NCBI GenBank assembly: GCA_900660155.1
Contig: CABFPE010000198.1
Location: forward strand, 297,383-361,382
DNA: 64,000 nucleotides
Direction: 5' to 3'
From: Hofstenia miamia
Lineage: Eukaryota > Xenacoelomorpha > Acoela > Hofsteniidae
Shown: positions 37,441-51,300 of the stretch, in pieces
How positions within the stretch are numbered: the stretch's first letter is position 1
How the letters are laid out: each line of letters opens with the position of its first letter
The notes under the pieces: generated by a model
Seen by the model: only the letters and a program-made list of their open reading frames with translations
Databases searched by the model: none
What the model was told of the DNA's origin: nothing
Position numbers and translations under genes: made by a program

Positions 37441-37689
37441 TAAATTGACCTTTCAAATTTTAAATTATTTCGTGCAGATCGAAACCCTTCCCTAAATTTT
37501 AACAAAATCAAAGTAGGCGGGGGTTCTATTTCTAATTTCTAAAATGCTTAAACCTAGATTGAGGTCCGATATTACCAGCAATAACAACGTCGTTCAAAGC
37601 CTCTGGGTTGAGAATATAAATCCTAATAATAATAGGCGTAACCAATTAATAAACATCTCGTAATGCCCGGATAATCGTTCACAAATAAA

Positions 37690-37933
37690 TTTTTTTCCAG
37701 TAACTTGAAAACGAAAATACCATCACTTTAATCAAAAACGATAACATCATGTTAATGGGTGATTGGAATATAAATTTTCTAAATAATTTTGAGAAACAAA
37801 AGCTATTAAACTTTATTTCAACTTTAACATTTCTTTAATTAATCAAACTATTCCTCTTCTAGGGTTAGTATTAATAGCGAAACACTTATTGACTATTTCT
37901 TATTATCTCAAAACGCAGTTTCTTATTAATATA
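37690..37933 (+). pseudogene. LINE endonuclease fragment
   Basis: Reads NIMLMGDWNINFLNNFEK (37743-37797), where GDWN is the APE endonuclease GDxN motif, then a short frame with LIDYFLLSQNAVSY before the nested element begins. Confidence 0.65.
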
Positions 37934-38997
37934 CATTGGCGGATTTAAGGGTGAGACTATGGGAGTGCAGTCCCCCATGAAGAAGCAAAATTGAGTATAG
38001 CTATTAGCTTAGTATGTTCAACCTTACTAAAAATGTTGGAAAACTCCGAATTAGTCCCACATTTTTACACTTCAGTTGCAATCGATCCAAAGGTTTGTCC
38101 ATTTTTGCAAAATATTTGCAATTTTTCCTGAAATTTACCAATTTTCTTCAAATAATCTTTCTCATTTCTAAGAATGTTTCAAAAATATTGGCTTCCAATA
38201 TTATGCATTTCATCGAACATCCACTAAACTTGAAGTCAACACAATTTATTGACTGGTCAATTTATAACTAATAATTAGCAATAATGACACAACATTTCAG
38301 ATGTTCCGTACACCCAAAGAATTTTTTAGATGCCCTGTAGAGTCATCAAGATTCAATCCTGCTACACCGCAACAGCAATCAACCATCATGGCGTGGGTTA
38401 TCATTTGCCACCATTTTTGTGATTCATTGACATTTCATGAGAAGGATATTAAGATGAACACGGACAAGCATATCAACTTTCTTAAATGAAAGCTCAACAT
38501 GTTTTAAAAATACTTAAAATTTTTCTATTTCAGATTCTTAAAACTGGAGATCTAGGCAAATAGAGCTTCTGAATTCTCTCCCCACATGCTAATTTTTTCT
38601 TCAACATTAATTAAGTTAACTATATCACATATTTCAAATGATGTACAAAATGTATTCACAATATTATTGATTTTCATAACATATTTAACAAATATACATA
38701 TTTAACAAATATTTATAACAAATTTTTGAAAATTTCTGAAGTTTTAAGCAGGATTTTGTATTAATTGCTCAGTTTTTGTTGTACAAAGCAAGTAACCAAT
38801 TTAAATAAAATCTTATTCTTATTGGGGGTTCATCATCCCCCTCGTCTTAATGTTTTGTTTTACAAGGAAGAAGTTTGATCCTAATCCTACAATAATGCCA
38901 CTTTAATAATCAGCTAAGATCATTTAATTCTTATATTACTGATTGAAGTTAAGATTTTCAGTTCCCCTCATCAGAAATTTCTAGATACGCTCCTGTG
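37934..38997. mobile_element. Non-autonomous DNA element (1.06 kb), hAT-like
   Basis: The left end CATTGGCGGATTTAAGGG and the right end, read inward, CACAGGAGCGTATCTAG share a CA--GG-G--T pattern. Flanks TTAATATA and AATATATA share AATATA, only an approximate target duplication. It interrupts a LINE and encodes nothing recognisable. It contains GGGGGTTCATCATCCCCC near 38824-38842. Confidence 0.45.
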
Positions 38998-39519
38998 AAT
39001 ATATATGCTCAAAATTTCCGTTTCCAATCATTGTCTGATGATTTCATATTTAAAAACTGAAATTGAGCCTTTTATACCCAAAAAAATTGGTAAAAATTAG
39101 AGAAAGATCAAAAGAGAAAATTGACCTACTTAAATGTTGCTTGAAAAATTAAAGCTGGAATTCCGTATTTTCTTAAACTACACCTAATCACATGTTTGAA
39201 AATTTCAAAAAAGTTCCTACACTTTACTTAGATGTCTGCTATCCTGAAAAGCAATTTCTCAAATCTAAAAATCATCATTTAATACACCAAAAAAATAAAC
39301 CTTGAATAAGCTCTACATGCATTGAATGTATTAGAAGAAAAAGATAATGTTGGCAAACTTATTTAGCATCCAAAACGGACAAAAATCATTCTGCTTATAA
39401 GAAAGCTATGCAACATATAATTGGTTTGCTAGATTAGAGTACAAGAATCTAAGTTCTCAAAAAGTAAAATGGGAGATAATAAGCAAATTTCCAACTAAAA
39501 ATTAAATTAAAGCAATAAG

Positions 39520-40990
39520 ATGGAAATGATAAAGTTCATTGGGGAGAATATTACAAATCATACAGAAATTTGCAATGCTTTTAATGAGGTTTTTCAAAAT
39601 TTAGGAAAATATGAAAGGCAAAAATTTCCCTATAAATTAAAACTTCCAAAAGCACAAAATTCAAATGATTTCTCTTTCAGATATGTTACAAGTTGTGAAA
39701 TTATAAGATCTATCAAGACTTTAAAAAATTAATACAGTGGACCTTCAAATTTACCAACTAGGTTTATAAAAGATGCATTTGTTTCAGAACCTCTTTGTCA
39801 TATTATAAATACTTTCATAAAACAATCTATTTTCCCTGAAAACTTAAAAAGGCCAATATAACTCCTGTTTATAAAAAATGTGATAATAACAAATATACAG
39901 CCATTGCATATCTAGATGTTTCTAAGGTGTTTGATTCTATCAATCATTGTATTTTGCTTTCTAAACTTAAGCAATTACATTTTATTACTCAAAGCTTAGC
40001 TCTTTTGTCAAATTATTTAAGTAATAAAAAAACGTGTTAAACTGAAAGAGGCATTTTTGAATTGGATTGAAATCAAAAGAGGTGTTCCACAGGAACAATA
40101 TTAGATCCCATACTTTTTAATATATATGTTAATGACTTAAGTAATTACAATAATTGTCATGTTATTCAATGCACTGATGACACAATGCTATTTTGCCAAA
40201 ATAAATTAATTAAAAATTCAATCATAGAAATTGAAGATGACTACTCAATTATCTCGCTATGTTACCTCTCTGAAATTGCATGTTAATCCCACCAAAACTC
40301 AATACTGTATTAAAAATCAAAAGATATTTCCAAAAATTTTTCTCAACAAAAGCTAAAGCTTAATGGCACCCAAGTAGACCAAGTGGATAATATTAAATAC
40401 TTGGCAATCATATTTGACTCATTACTTACCTTTCAAAAGCAATTTAATATAATCAATAAACAATTGGCAATTTCAATTAAAGCACTCAGCAGTTAACTAC
40501 AAAAGCAAAAATTCAGTTAATCAATGCTATAGTTTTACGTCATTTTTATTATGGCAATGTGCTTTATACAGTTGTAAATGAAAATTTCCTAAAGAAAATT
40601 AATACACAGTTAAGATGATCAATGAAGTTAGTAACAAACAACTATTCTGATATTAATAATATTAAATAAAAAAAACTTCAATAAAAATTTCTTATATCCT
40701 CAATGCCTAATTCAGAAAAATTTATTAACAGCATTGTATAAGATCATTAGCAACATCAACCCCTATGATAAAATAAATTTCACTAGCCTCATTAAAATCA
40801 TACACATAAATACACAGACTTAAAATATTATACCAGTTCTTTGTAAAAAGAAAATAATGAGAAATTCATTCAGTAATACCTCTATAAAATTTTGGAGGCC
40901 TTTACCCAGAGAATTAAAGTTACTGAATAATTTAAAGATATTGAAAAACAATGTCAAATGATATTAATATTATTCTAGAAAAGAAATAGT
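39520..40990 (+). pseudogene. LINE reverse transcriptase remnant
   Basis: 39520-39729 reads pre-RT residues (NHTEICNAFNEVFQNLGKYE). Then come the A motif YLDVSKVFDSINHCILLSKL (about 39910-39970), a decayed QGTILDP region near 40085, and CTDDTMLF at about 40171-40194, where Cys-Thr replaces Tyr-Ala of the usual YADD. KYLAIIFDS follows at about 40398. Several stops. Confidence 0.7.
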
Positions 40991-41166
40991 TGAATTCAAG
41001 TGGAGGGGTTTCAAATTTTATTACCAGAATTATTCAACAAACAGAAATTCAAACACAATAGCCCAATGGTGCAATTTCTATTTTGTATTTTTTTGTACAG
41101 TTTGTTGATGCTTTCAGAGTTGCTATCAGTATAATTATATATTGTCAAAGTAATTTTTGAATAAAG

Positions 41167-41209
41167 ATTTCTTCTTCTTTTTCTTCTTCTTCTTCTTCTT
41201 CTTCTTCTA
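41167..41209. repeat. (TTC)n microsatellite, LINE 3' tail
   Basis: Follows TTTTTGAATAAAGAT and consists almost only of TTC units. It serves as the 3' end of the LINE, as in other CR1/L2 elements that end in microsatellite-like repeats. Confidence 0.85.
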
Positions 41210-42574
41210 GTAAAAATGAGTTAGAATATAAGAAATTCAGAAAACAACAGATAAAACAACATCTTCTAACTCAAATGATTTATACATATACATACTTTCT
41301 TTATGCATTATTATATTAGTTTTACATAGTTGTAGACGTTACACATTAGGTTTTTTGCATGCCTGTAGACTTTTAACATGGCTTTTCCACTTTCACCACT
41401 TGTAACATTACAGTTAGATATTAATTTGGTATGGAATTAATACATGAATTCCTTCTTCATTTTTTCTTGTATTGTAGTTGTCATAGAAATGATGACACAT
41501 AAACTTGTTCTTCACCAATTTTTAGTTGATGTTCCCATCTGTAGATATGAACTCTTATTATCAAATTACTCACTGTTCCATGTTGAGCTCACCTTTCTAA
41601 ATGTATACACTTGTAAATGCATAAATATTTTGTATTATTCAACAAAACACTTCATAAAGAATTTGAGAGCTAGAACTGCTAAGAAATTTGTAAAACAAGT
41701 AAAAAAATAACATATTCCCTGAGAAATTGAAAATCAATCATATAATTTTGGTTCAGTCAATTGTTAGCCAAAAAAGTAGAAATTTAAGCACATGCCATTA
41801 AAACAAGATACTCAACATATCAGAAATCAATGCATATAAATTCATTTGAAGCAAAAATCAAAAGACATGCTCAGTTCAAAATGAAATATTTAATATATAT
41901 AGGTGATCAAAACAAAAGATGGAAAAGTATGCTACATACCTTGTTATTTGTATGTAGTTGCATTGAAATCACTAACTGACACTGCTTTGCTTTTTAATTC
42001 TTGACATACCAAATTGATTATTCTCAAATTTATTTTATTCTTTCATGCCAAGCAAAGTATCTATTGGTTCTGGCTAGCATTTAATCTCTACATCAAGCAT
42101 TATTCACTGCAAAAATAGAAACAATTCCATCCTGAGTTGTTTGTTCTAACTGTATACACTTGTAAATGAATAAACCCACATGATAAATATTTGGATTCAT
42201 AACAAACAATTTTCAAAGAATTTAGAATTTAGAATCACTAAGGAATTTGTAAGACAAGTAGAAATAATAATGTTCCCAGTCAAAGCAAAAATCAATTTGT
42301 ATAATTTCTTTTCAGTCAGTTGTTAATAAAAAAAATTTAGATTAAAACGAGATACTTAACATACCAGAAAGTAATGTGTATAATTTTTTTCTGTCAATTG
42401 TTAGCTAAAAAGTAGAAATGTAAGTATGTTAGGTTAAAGATTTTGTTAAAATAAAAGTGTAAGGGAACAAAAAATAGTAAACCATGTTAAATTATTACAA
42501 AATAAGATCCAAATCACTATGAATTTTGTGAAAATTGTGAATTAATAATTTTTAGGTCAATATAGCAAGAAACA
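41210..42574. repeat. AT-rich region with diverged tandem segments
   Basis: Blocks starting TATACACTTGTAAATG (41605 and 42151) and GTCAATTGTTAGC (41757, a diverged copy near 42317, and 42397) recur in the same order and orientation at spacings near 550 and 80-250 bp. Coding evidence is absent. Confidence 0.5.
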
Positions 42575-42718
42575 CTGCCTGTTTATTATACAGTTTATTA
42601 GATTTCAGTCATGTCTGTGGCTAATGTATCACTTGCTGATATTCAGAATATTTTAGATGCCCAATTTTGAAGAAGGATACCATTATCTATCTGCTTTGCC
42701 AAGCTGTCATGTCCCTGT
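42575..42718 (+). pseudogene. 5' end of the LINE family of copy 1
   Basis: CTGCCTGTTTATTATAC and MSVANVSLADIQNILDAQF resemble 6860-6960 closely. The reading breaks early, and the fragment is cut at 42719 by an LTR. Confidence 0.75.
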
Positions 42719-42879
42719 TGTGCTACATGTATGACAAGTTGAAAGGTAAATGCTGAAGGTCAACAACACATGTAATTTACCCAACAGCTTGTGCAATGCT
42801 TTACCTATATAAGTGTTGTAATTACATTATAATGTTTTATAATAAAGTTCTTAACCTAATTGTATTAATTCTCAATACA
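42719..42879 (+). mobile_element. 161-bp LTR with short gag start (Ty3/gypsy-type), plus strand
   Basis: Begins TGTGCTACATGTATGAC and ends CAATACA. TGGTGACAG, a primer-binding-site-like sequence, and a gag start (MSFDSLKP) follow. The same LTR with the same downstream sequence lies in opposite orientation at 54280-54440, about 94-95% identical by eye. Fossil; the rest of this copy is not seen before the gap. Confidence 0.8.
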
Positions 42880-42948
42880 TGGTGACAGATGTCTTTTGAT
42901 TCTTTAAAGCCACATCCCCTTAGTAGTAGAGGCCGCGAGAAGGAGATC

Positions 42949-43010
42949 TCACTTTTTTCTGATTGGTCGAGAGGTGGGCAGAAGTCTGTTACACTTTTTT
43001 CTGATTGGTC
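42949..43010. repeat. Minisatellite running into the assembly gap
   Basis: ACTTTTTTCTGATTGGTC occurs twice with a period of about 50 bp, and the second copy touches the gap. The N run probably replaces a longer tandem array. Confidence 0.75.
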
Positions 43011-44010
43011 NNNNNNNNNNNNNNNNNNNNNNNNNNNNNNNNNNNNNNNNNNNNNNNNNNNNNNNNNNNNNNNNNNNNNNNNNNNNNNNNNNNNNNNNNN
43101 NNNNNNNNNNNNNNNNNNNNNNNNNNNNNNNNNNNNNNNNNNNNNNNNNNNNNNNNNNNNNNNNNNNNNNNNNNNNNNNNNNNNNNNNNNNNNNNNNNNN
43201 NNNNNNNNNNNNNNNNNNNNNNNNNNNNNNNNNNNNNNNNNNNNNNNNNNNNNNNNNNNNNNNNNNNNNNNNNNNNNNNNNNNNNNNNNNNNNNNNNNNN
43301 NNNNNNNNNNNNNNNNNNNNNNNNNNNNNNNNNNNNNNNNNNNNNNNNNNNNNNNNNNNNNNNNNNNNNNNNNNNNNNNNNNNNNNNNNNNNNNNNNNNN
43401 NNNNNNNNNNNNNNNNNNNNNNNNNNNNNNNNNNNNNNNNNNNNNNNNNNNNNNNNNNNNNNNNNNNNNNNNNNNNNNNNNNNNNNNNNNNNNNNNNNNN
43501 NNNNNNNNNNNNNNNNNNNNNNNNNNNNNNNNNNNNNNNNNNNNNNNNNNNNNNNNNNNNNNNNNNNNNNNNNNNNNNNNNNNNNNNNNNNNNNNNNNNN
43601 NNNNNNNNNNNNNNNNNNNNNNNNNNNNNNNNNNNNNNNNNNNNNNNNNNNNNNNNNNNNNNNNNNNNNNNNNNNNNNNNNNNNNNNNNNNNNNNNNNNN
43701 NNNNNNNNNNNNNNNNNNNNNNNNNNNNNNNNNNNNNNNNNNNNNNNNNNNNNNNNNNNNNNNNNNNNNNNNNNNNNNNNNNNNNNNNNNNNNNNNNNNN
43801 NNNNNNNNNNNNNNNNNNNNNNNNNNNNNNNNNNNNNNNNNNNNNNNNNNNNNNNNNNNNNNNNNNNNNNNNNNNNNNNNNNNNNNNNNNNNNNNNNNNN
43901 NNNNNNNNNNNNNNNNNNNNNNNNNNNNNNNNNNNNNNNNNNNNNNNNNNNNNNNNNNNNNNNNNNNNNNNNNNNNNNNNNNNNNNNNNNNNNNNNNNNN
44001 NNNNNNNNNN
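43011..44010. other. Assembly gap (1000 N)
   Basis: A round 1000-N spacer, so true size is unknown. It separates the plus-strand LTR copy from the minus-strand gypsy fossil. Confidence 0.97.
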
Positions 44011-44180
44011 TCCTTGGTTGCTTGCCACTGCGTCTTGGTGAGTTTGCTGTATCTGCACTCTGGGTAATTGAGGCACTCTGGATTAAACAGAATCTCCGTG
44101 TGTGAGTGGACATTGTAATGACTAACCAGCTCAATGAATTGCTTGGTCAAACCATATTTGCAGCACATGAGTCTGCTAGT

Positions 44181-45333
44181 CTACAGGGGTGCATATTCTG
44201 AGTTAAGAGAAGGGAATTTCATCTCAGCAGTGGCTCCCCACATGTATTTCTTGAGTGTGTCCAAAAAGATATTTAGGTCAGAGAAAGTGGCTCTTAAACT
44301 TTTTACAATCATCTGTTGTGGAAGGTGACTGAGGGGTCCACTAGATCCAATGAGACAGGCATAGTACTTCTCGAAATGTTCCATCACTTTTTAGACCTCC
44401 CTGGAGAGGCAGGCAACAAGCAGGAGTGGAGCAGCCAGTTCTTGAATTTCCAGGTGGTGGGACTGATAGTGAGTTCATGAGGACACTGCTTCACAAGTTT
44501 CTCTCTAGTAGGCTTATCCAAAGGTAGCTGAAGGTGAGGATCAACAGTGAGGAAAGCAGCTACACCCACATGGCTCCACAAGTTTGGATTGCTGGCACAA
44601 ACCTTTCTGAGAACATCTTTTCCAAGAAGTTTTGGCAATCTTGTGTATTGTGAGATAAATGTAACTTGGTGAGCATCCTTTCAATGGATCAGTGATACTG
44701 TGATGTTGGGCTCCAGATATTGATTGTAGGCCACTCTGTTTCCAGGCTGTGATCTGCTTTCAAGTTTGTCCACACTTCATTGATTTCCTGCAGCATAGCT
44801 GCACTTTGTGAGAAGGAAAAACTGACGTGGAGATCAGATATGTCAGAATGTAGGCCAGGCAAGCTGATATTAATTGATTCCAGTGATTGAGCCTGAATAA
44901 ATGTATCAATGATCAAATGAGTACTGACTGCAAGACTGTGCATTGGAATCTTCTTACACAAGAGCAAATCAGTGTAAATGATCTTAGTAGCCAAAATCAT
45001 GTGAGTATTGTACATACTTGTGGGCTGGTAGGAGTTGCTATACAAAACTGTGAAGTTTTCCATGTGAAAATGTAAACTCTCAACTTTGTCTGGGATATTA
45101 TATTGATATTCTTCCTTTAAGAACATAACCAAACATATCTTCTCCACCTTAGCAAGTTGATAAGCAATTTCAATCTTTTCCATTATTTTTGGGTGTGTTA
45201 CCTTGTTGACATGGAAGAAGTAAACAATTGACAAGTTGTCAATGTCAATGTTGACACACTCAAATTTCTTAATTTTTTCTTTGCTGTTGAGAAACTGGCA
45301 CAAGTGAGACAGGTTGAAGTCTTCATCAAACAT
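44181..45333 (-). other. Third ORF region of gypsy fossil C, function unknown
   Basis: The longest piece (44689-45333, 214 codons) starts MFDEDFNLSHLCQFLNSKEK. It shows no transmembrane stretch or signal peptide that I can see, so an envelope is not supported. It lies 3' of integrase, where some Ty3-type elements carry an additional ORF. Fossil. Confidence 0.4.
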
Positions 45334-48300
45334 GGTGTGGACAGTACTTCACCAATAGGGTCACGCCATGCCAGCTAACATTTTAGAGTTATAAAAGATA
45401 ATAGCATTGATCTGGAGCCTATGCTCTGCATCAATGATAAAGGGGATTACATTGACAGAACAAGTTAAATCCTTGGTGTTAAATGTCCATCACAACTTAT
45501 TTTTAGTCTCTTCTGATATGTTGTCTCAAACTAAAAGGACTGCTTTCTGAGTATCTATAAAGTATGGATGCAGAATCTCATCACCAACCTTAGATGTCTT
45601 TGCTTTACATTCCTCAGCTTTTCAGGAGGAAGGATCAGGACTAGGAGAGGGTTTTGAGTCAACATGGGGTGAGGTTATGTTAGACAATTGGGCAAAAGGC
45701 ACTCTTTGCTCCTCAGAGTCACGCACAGAGTGTTGTCTCCCTGCATAGTCATCTGAGGTCCACTCCTGCTCAGAGAGTTGTCTCCAAGCATAGTTGCAGG
45801 AAATCTGCTCCTGAAGAGAGAGTTGTCTCCCCTCATAGTGGTGGCTGCTGCTATGGGTGTCCTCTGTCAGGCACTCTCACTTTCATGATGTGCCTTCATC
45901 TGCTCATCTTGGCATTGTTGATTGATTTGTCTCATCTCATGGGTTGATTCATTGTTACACTCAGCATCTGGCTGGTGGTTGATTCTCTGTTCTTTTCATT
46001 GTTGCTAAGCAAAGATATAAGATTAAGGTCCCAATCCTGGGTATTTAAGTGATCTAAATATCTCTGATCTCTAGCTTTTTGTTTAGGCAAAATACAAGTA
46101 GCTATAGTGTTGCTACTACAACTGAGGTTACAATCATACTCGACCTGTGTAAGGTTGTCTTGAGGTTATCATAATATTCAATCTCATTTATGCCATCATC
46201 AACAAGAGAAAACTCATTATTATTGTCAATGACTGCATTATGTATATCCTTAATGGTTCATCTTAGTCGCTGAAAATGGGTGACTTTACTGTTATCTAAT
46301 AAGTACTGGTGGTGATCTAATACTTTGACTATCTTAAAAGGTCCTTGCCAATTGGTGGCAAGTTTTCATACTTGATTAGTGTCAGTAACCTGACAATGAA
46401 AATAAGCAAATCCAGAATCTCCTTGTTTATGTGGTTCACCATACAGTTTCTTATCAAAGTTTCACTTCTGGCAAATATCAGACTGATTGGTATTCTGGCA
46501 GATAGAGAGGTGCACTTCCTGGACTTCCTGCAGCATCTGGTTCACAAAGTTCTCCAAGTTTGGTTTGTTGTAATCCAGAAATATGATAGATAGAGGCATG
46601 ATTGCTTCATGGCTGAACATAGCTTTGTAAGGGATCACTTTGGTGGTAGAGTGAACAGCAGTGTTATAAAAGAATTCCACTGCCTTAATGATGCATCTCC
46701 AATTTCTACCATTAGTGCAGACTCTAATCAGCTTAATGACAGTATGGTTTAAGCATTTGACAACACCATTTGATTGTGGATGGTATGTGGTGGTGAAATT
46801 GTGCACACTCTGGAGTTCCTTCATAAGAGTGGACATTAGGGTGTTGTCAAATTGAGGACCATGGTCAGAAACCAAGCACTCCATAGGTCCAAGCTTGAGA
46901 ATCCATTCTTTGATGATCTTTCCTCTGATGACTTTGGTGGTAGTGTTGTTGAGAGGAATGAGTCTCACGTATTGTAAAATGATATATCAATACCAAAAGA
47001 TATAGAAATCCTTCTTCATCTCTCGACAATTTCTCTATGTCCAGTGGACTACTTTGTTCATTCTTTCAGGGACCTGACTGTGGAGCTCAGCTCTGGAAAG
47101 TGTCTGGCTCCTTGAGGCAGGCATGCTTCACACTTATCAATTACATCTTGCACAGTAGCTCTAATAATGATGGTGACATAGCAAGTGTTAAAGGTTCACT
47201 CAGTTTGGATTATTCTGAGGTGATCACATTTGTGGATCTTCCAGACAAGATCCCTTTTGAAGTACTCTGGGATTGCCAATGATTGTTCTGACTATGTGTG
47301 TAAAGGAGGCCAGCCTCAGTGATCTTCCAGTGATAATGTTGGAAGTATCTTTTGGCAACATTGCTTATAGCTCAGTTAGGGTTCTTCACTTTATAGACAA
47401 TTTCAGATAAAACTTTATCATGTAACTGATGGGTAGCAATTTCTTTCTCTGAGATCTCCTCTTTCACCATAATGGGGAGGATCACCTTTCTATTCCAATC
47501 AGCATTATTGTCAGGAAGGAGCTTGTACTCACATGCTGAGATAAACCCAAAAGGAGTTTTCTCACTAGGCGGCTTTCACAAGTCTCTCTCATAACTTGGC
47601 AGAGCAGTAAAATAATTGGCGTTGAGATGTAATCTCCCTGGAGAATGAGTGATAGTAAAGGTGAAATCATTTAAATATTCCAACCATCAGGCAATGATGT
47701 TTGACTTGTTGCCAGAGAATTTCTTGAGCCATGCTAGTGTGGAGTTATTAGTATGGACAACAAATTGACAACCTAGGATGAAGAATCAAAACTTCTTCAG
47801 ACTCTTGATGAGTGCCAACATTTCAGATTTTGTTGCTCTGTAATTTAGCTTGGCATTTCAAAGCTTCTGGCTAAAATACTGTACTGGGCTTTCCTTACCA
47901 TTAATCATTTGACTCAGAATGCCACTGATGGTGACAGAACTCGCGTCACAGTTGACAATAAATTCCCTCATGTAATCAGGTGTATTCCGACTGGGGATCC
48001 GTCTTAGCTCTTGCTTCACACCATCCAGCTCTTCCTGTTCAGCCCAGGTCCAACAGAATTTGGTGTTCTTGTGGAACAAACTAGATAAGTGCTTCATTTG
48101 ATTGGCTAACTTCAGAATGAATGAGCCGTAGTAATTTAAAAAGCCCATCAAGCATTGGATGTCTTTGTGAAAGTGTGGATTCTCAATGTGATCAAGATGG
48201 TCATTTGCATTGTTTTTATTTGAAATTCTTCCAGGTTCAATTACCCTGCCCAAGAAGGTAACTCATGGCAAAATAAGTGAACTTATCTAAGTGATCAGAG

Positions 48301-51300
48301 AATGTGTGTCCTGCAATGAGAATATTGTCCATACATGTGGCAATCCCAGGTTCCAGAATAATGGCCCCATTCCATAGTATATGCATGATGTAATGCTGAA
48401 ATGTAGCTGGAGTGTTACAAAGCCCAAAGGCCATGTATTTCCACTCGAAAAGTCCATAAGGCATAATGAAAGTGGTTTACAGGATGTTGGCAGGCTTCAT
48501 CGGTATCTGCCAATAGGCTTTACAAAGATCCAAGCACAAGAACAACTGTACTTGCTGGCATCATATAGAAGATCCTCAATGCGAGGTAACAGATATGCAT
48601 CCTTGATAGTAATGTCATTTAATCATCAAAAGTCAATGCAAATACCATACTTCTTGCCTTGGCAGATAAAGACTGTGGGTGCACATATGGGCTGTTGCTA
48701 TTCTGAATGACCCCACTTTCAAGGAGATCTCTAAGGATCTGTTCATATTCTGCTCATAAGTTCTTGGGTACTCTTTGAACTGGCAACCAAATGGGGTGAT
48801 CACTCTTGGTTTCAATAGCATGTTGTTCCCCAACAGCTTTTCCAACACTAATAGATCCATAATTAAATACATTGTGGTGCTGGCACAAAAGAGCAGATAG
48901 CGCATCATGTTCTTGTGGACTCAGGTGTCCATGAGTTTTCTCATTTACAACTGGGATGTAGACTAGATCACTGGGTTCACTCAAATCATGAATCATGGTA
49001 AGAACAGGCAGGCAGGCAGCTGCTTTGAGTTTGAGTTCCTCTTGAGGCTTTTCACGGATTGATAATTTGGTTGGATCCATAGTCTATCATGCACACATTT
49101 TTCTCAAGGAAATCATTTCCCAGAATGACATTGTACAGCAAGGGCCAATTGCAGGTATCAACCATGATAAGGTCCACTTAGAAGCATTCCTGATGGATAT
49201 GCAACTCAAGGTCATTGATTTGACCCTTCAGCAAAATGGTGTTCCCCAAAGCATCCAACAAGTGCGCTGTAGATTGAGACAAGTCATCTCTTTGTAGGCA
49301 AAGCTTGTTGCAACAGGTGTTGCTTATGATGGAGACAGAGGCTCCTGTATCAATAGTAGCATTAATCAATAATCCATTCACATCTGCTGGGATAATGTTA
49401 GTACACAGTAATGAGGTTATCACCAAAACATCATGGGCACAGTTTTTGGGAGGCAGTGCTCCATCTAATTTAAATGACCAACAGACTCAACTGGGGTGTC
49501 AGGAGTACACATTTCAGCTAATGCTCATCAATGATAATACCATCTCCATCTGCAATTAGGCGGATTACTGCCCCACTCTGAGTGTGAATGTGAGCTGATT
49601 GACATTCATTATCTGTTTTCTTCTGCACTGTAGCAGAACTCAAAGAAGTTAATGTTTTGGAGGTAGTTTGACCTGTCTTTAGGTCACCAGCATCTTTCTT
49701 AATGCACATTGTGTTTTGTAACATATAGACAATACTTATCACCTTCTTAATGATAGAGTTTAAGTCATCATCCAGATTGCATTTTAGTTAGAGGCGACTC
49801 CTGATGGTAGAAGGGAATCCCCGACAAATGCATGAAAAAAGATCATGTTGCAAATACTCTGGAGTTAACTTGCTGAGGTGAAAGAGTCTATCAACTTGAG
49901 TAATATAGGTCCTCACATCATCTCCCTTCTTGAAGGAAAGATCACATAAAAGCATCTTGTACTGTTGTTTGATGTGAGGCACTTTGTAGTGGTCCTCAAA
50001 GTGACCAATGAGTAATTGATCATTTGTCTTAACTTCCCTATCCAGCATCATGTACTGATTGTGCATGAGGCCTTGAAGGAACATGGGAAATTGCATGGCA
50101 GCAGCGTCTTGAGTGGTTTTATATTGCTTCATTGTAAGTTTGAAAAGAAAGAGCCACTCATTGAATGACTGTGAAATTTCATCTATTTTACTGGTGAATT
50201 TAGGCAACACTGAGTGCCAGTTGAAAAGATTTGATTGTTCACTTCCAGATGCTTCAATAGGCAGAATGGACTGAGTAAAGTGTGGCCCACAAGTTGTCAT
50301 AGACCTGATAGGGTCACTCAGAGGAAAAGGTGGAACGACCATAGTAGTTGGAGTAACTGTGACATTTATGGGTGCTGAGGGCACAACTGTTACACTCAGG
50401 GTACAAGGGCTTGGTGTAGCTACTGTAGTTAGCATTGTGACTTGCAAAAGAGCAGACTGGGTGAAAGTAGGTGCTCCACTTGTAAAAGAGGCAATGGGGG
50501 TAACAAATGGTGGCATCAGAGGGGATGTTGTGGGTGCTGACACAGCATGAGAAAGGTGGGCAGACATTATCTGTGAGATAACCATTGAGAATCTTTCTGA
50601 GAGACCATCAAGAGCCTTGTCCAAAAGAATGTGAGTTACATACTCAGGTTCTTCTGATGAAATAAGAGGGTAATGCTGGACTGATTCCTGAATTTCTCTA
50701 ATGCTGAGATTGAGTTGAGCAAGCATCTCTCATGTTGCCAAGCAGCAGTGGCTTGTTGTCTCATTTGGCTTGTAAGGCGTCAAAACAGGCTTCACAGGAG
50801 TGGTGCAGTGAGATCTGTTCAGCAAGGGCTTCTCTGAGCTGTTGAACTTCAGGTGTTGGCAACTTGAAAGGAGGCAACAGTGGTGTATGCAAAAGAAAGG
50901 GATTTGACAGGGCAGCAGGAGTGGGGGTCTCTTGCAAAAAAACTTCAGAGGGTGTAGATATATGAGAAACAGGTTTGGTGGGGGTAGGAGTAGGTAAAAC
51001 AACAACAGAATTAAGTCTAGTGGTGCGAGGGACAGCATCCAAGCTGCCAGTGCTCACACAGGGGAAACCCTGAGTGGGAATCCCATTACAAGAAATAGAC
51101 ACATCCATATCCATAAGAACAAGAATAAGTAAACAAGTATAACTAAAGTAAGAGAAAAGGTTCCAATAACAATTCCAATAATGTAGGAGAAACATCCAAC
51201 TGTATAGGAGAAATAAAAGCAACTTGACAGATGGTAGCAAGGCATGGGCACAACAATCCAAATTCTAGAATAAAGAGAATATGCCAATATGGCACTAAGA

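Larger units (their letters stand above)
36641..41209 (+). mobile_element. CR1/L2-like LINE with esterase-type ORF1 and TTC tail
   Basis: Promoter-like 5' region, then ORF1 (36743-37440), endonuclease remnant (37690-37933), a 1.06-kb nested element (37934-38997), RT (39520-40990) and a TTC microsatellite tail (41167-41209). The order and the microsatellite 3' end fit one CR1/L2-type LINE of about 3.5 kb once the insertion is removed. That both sides belong to one copy is an inference. Numerous stops and frameshifts. Confidence 0.65.

Noticed and set aside
42837-44168. Long ORFs of 350-440 codons across 43011-44010
   Set aside because: They are open only because the N run contains no stop codons. 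The same applies around 12021-12703 and 59944-60943.
44689-45333. Retroviral-type envelope protein in gypsy fossil C
   Set aside because: Position fits, but no signal peptide, transmembrane helix or furin-type site is visible, so the label is not supported.
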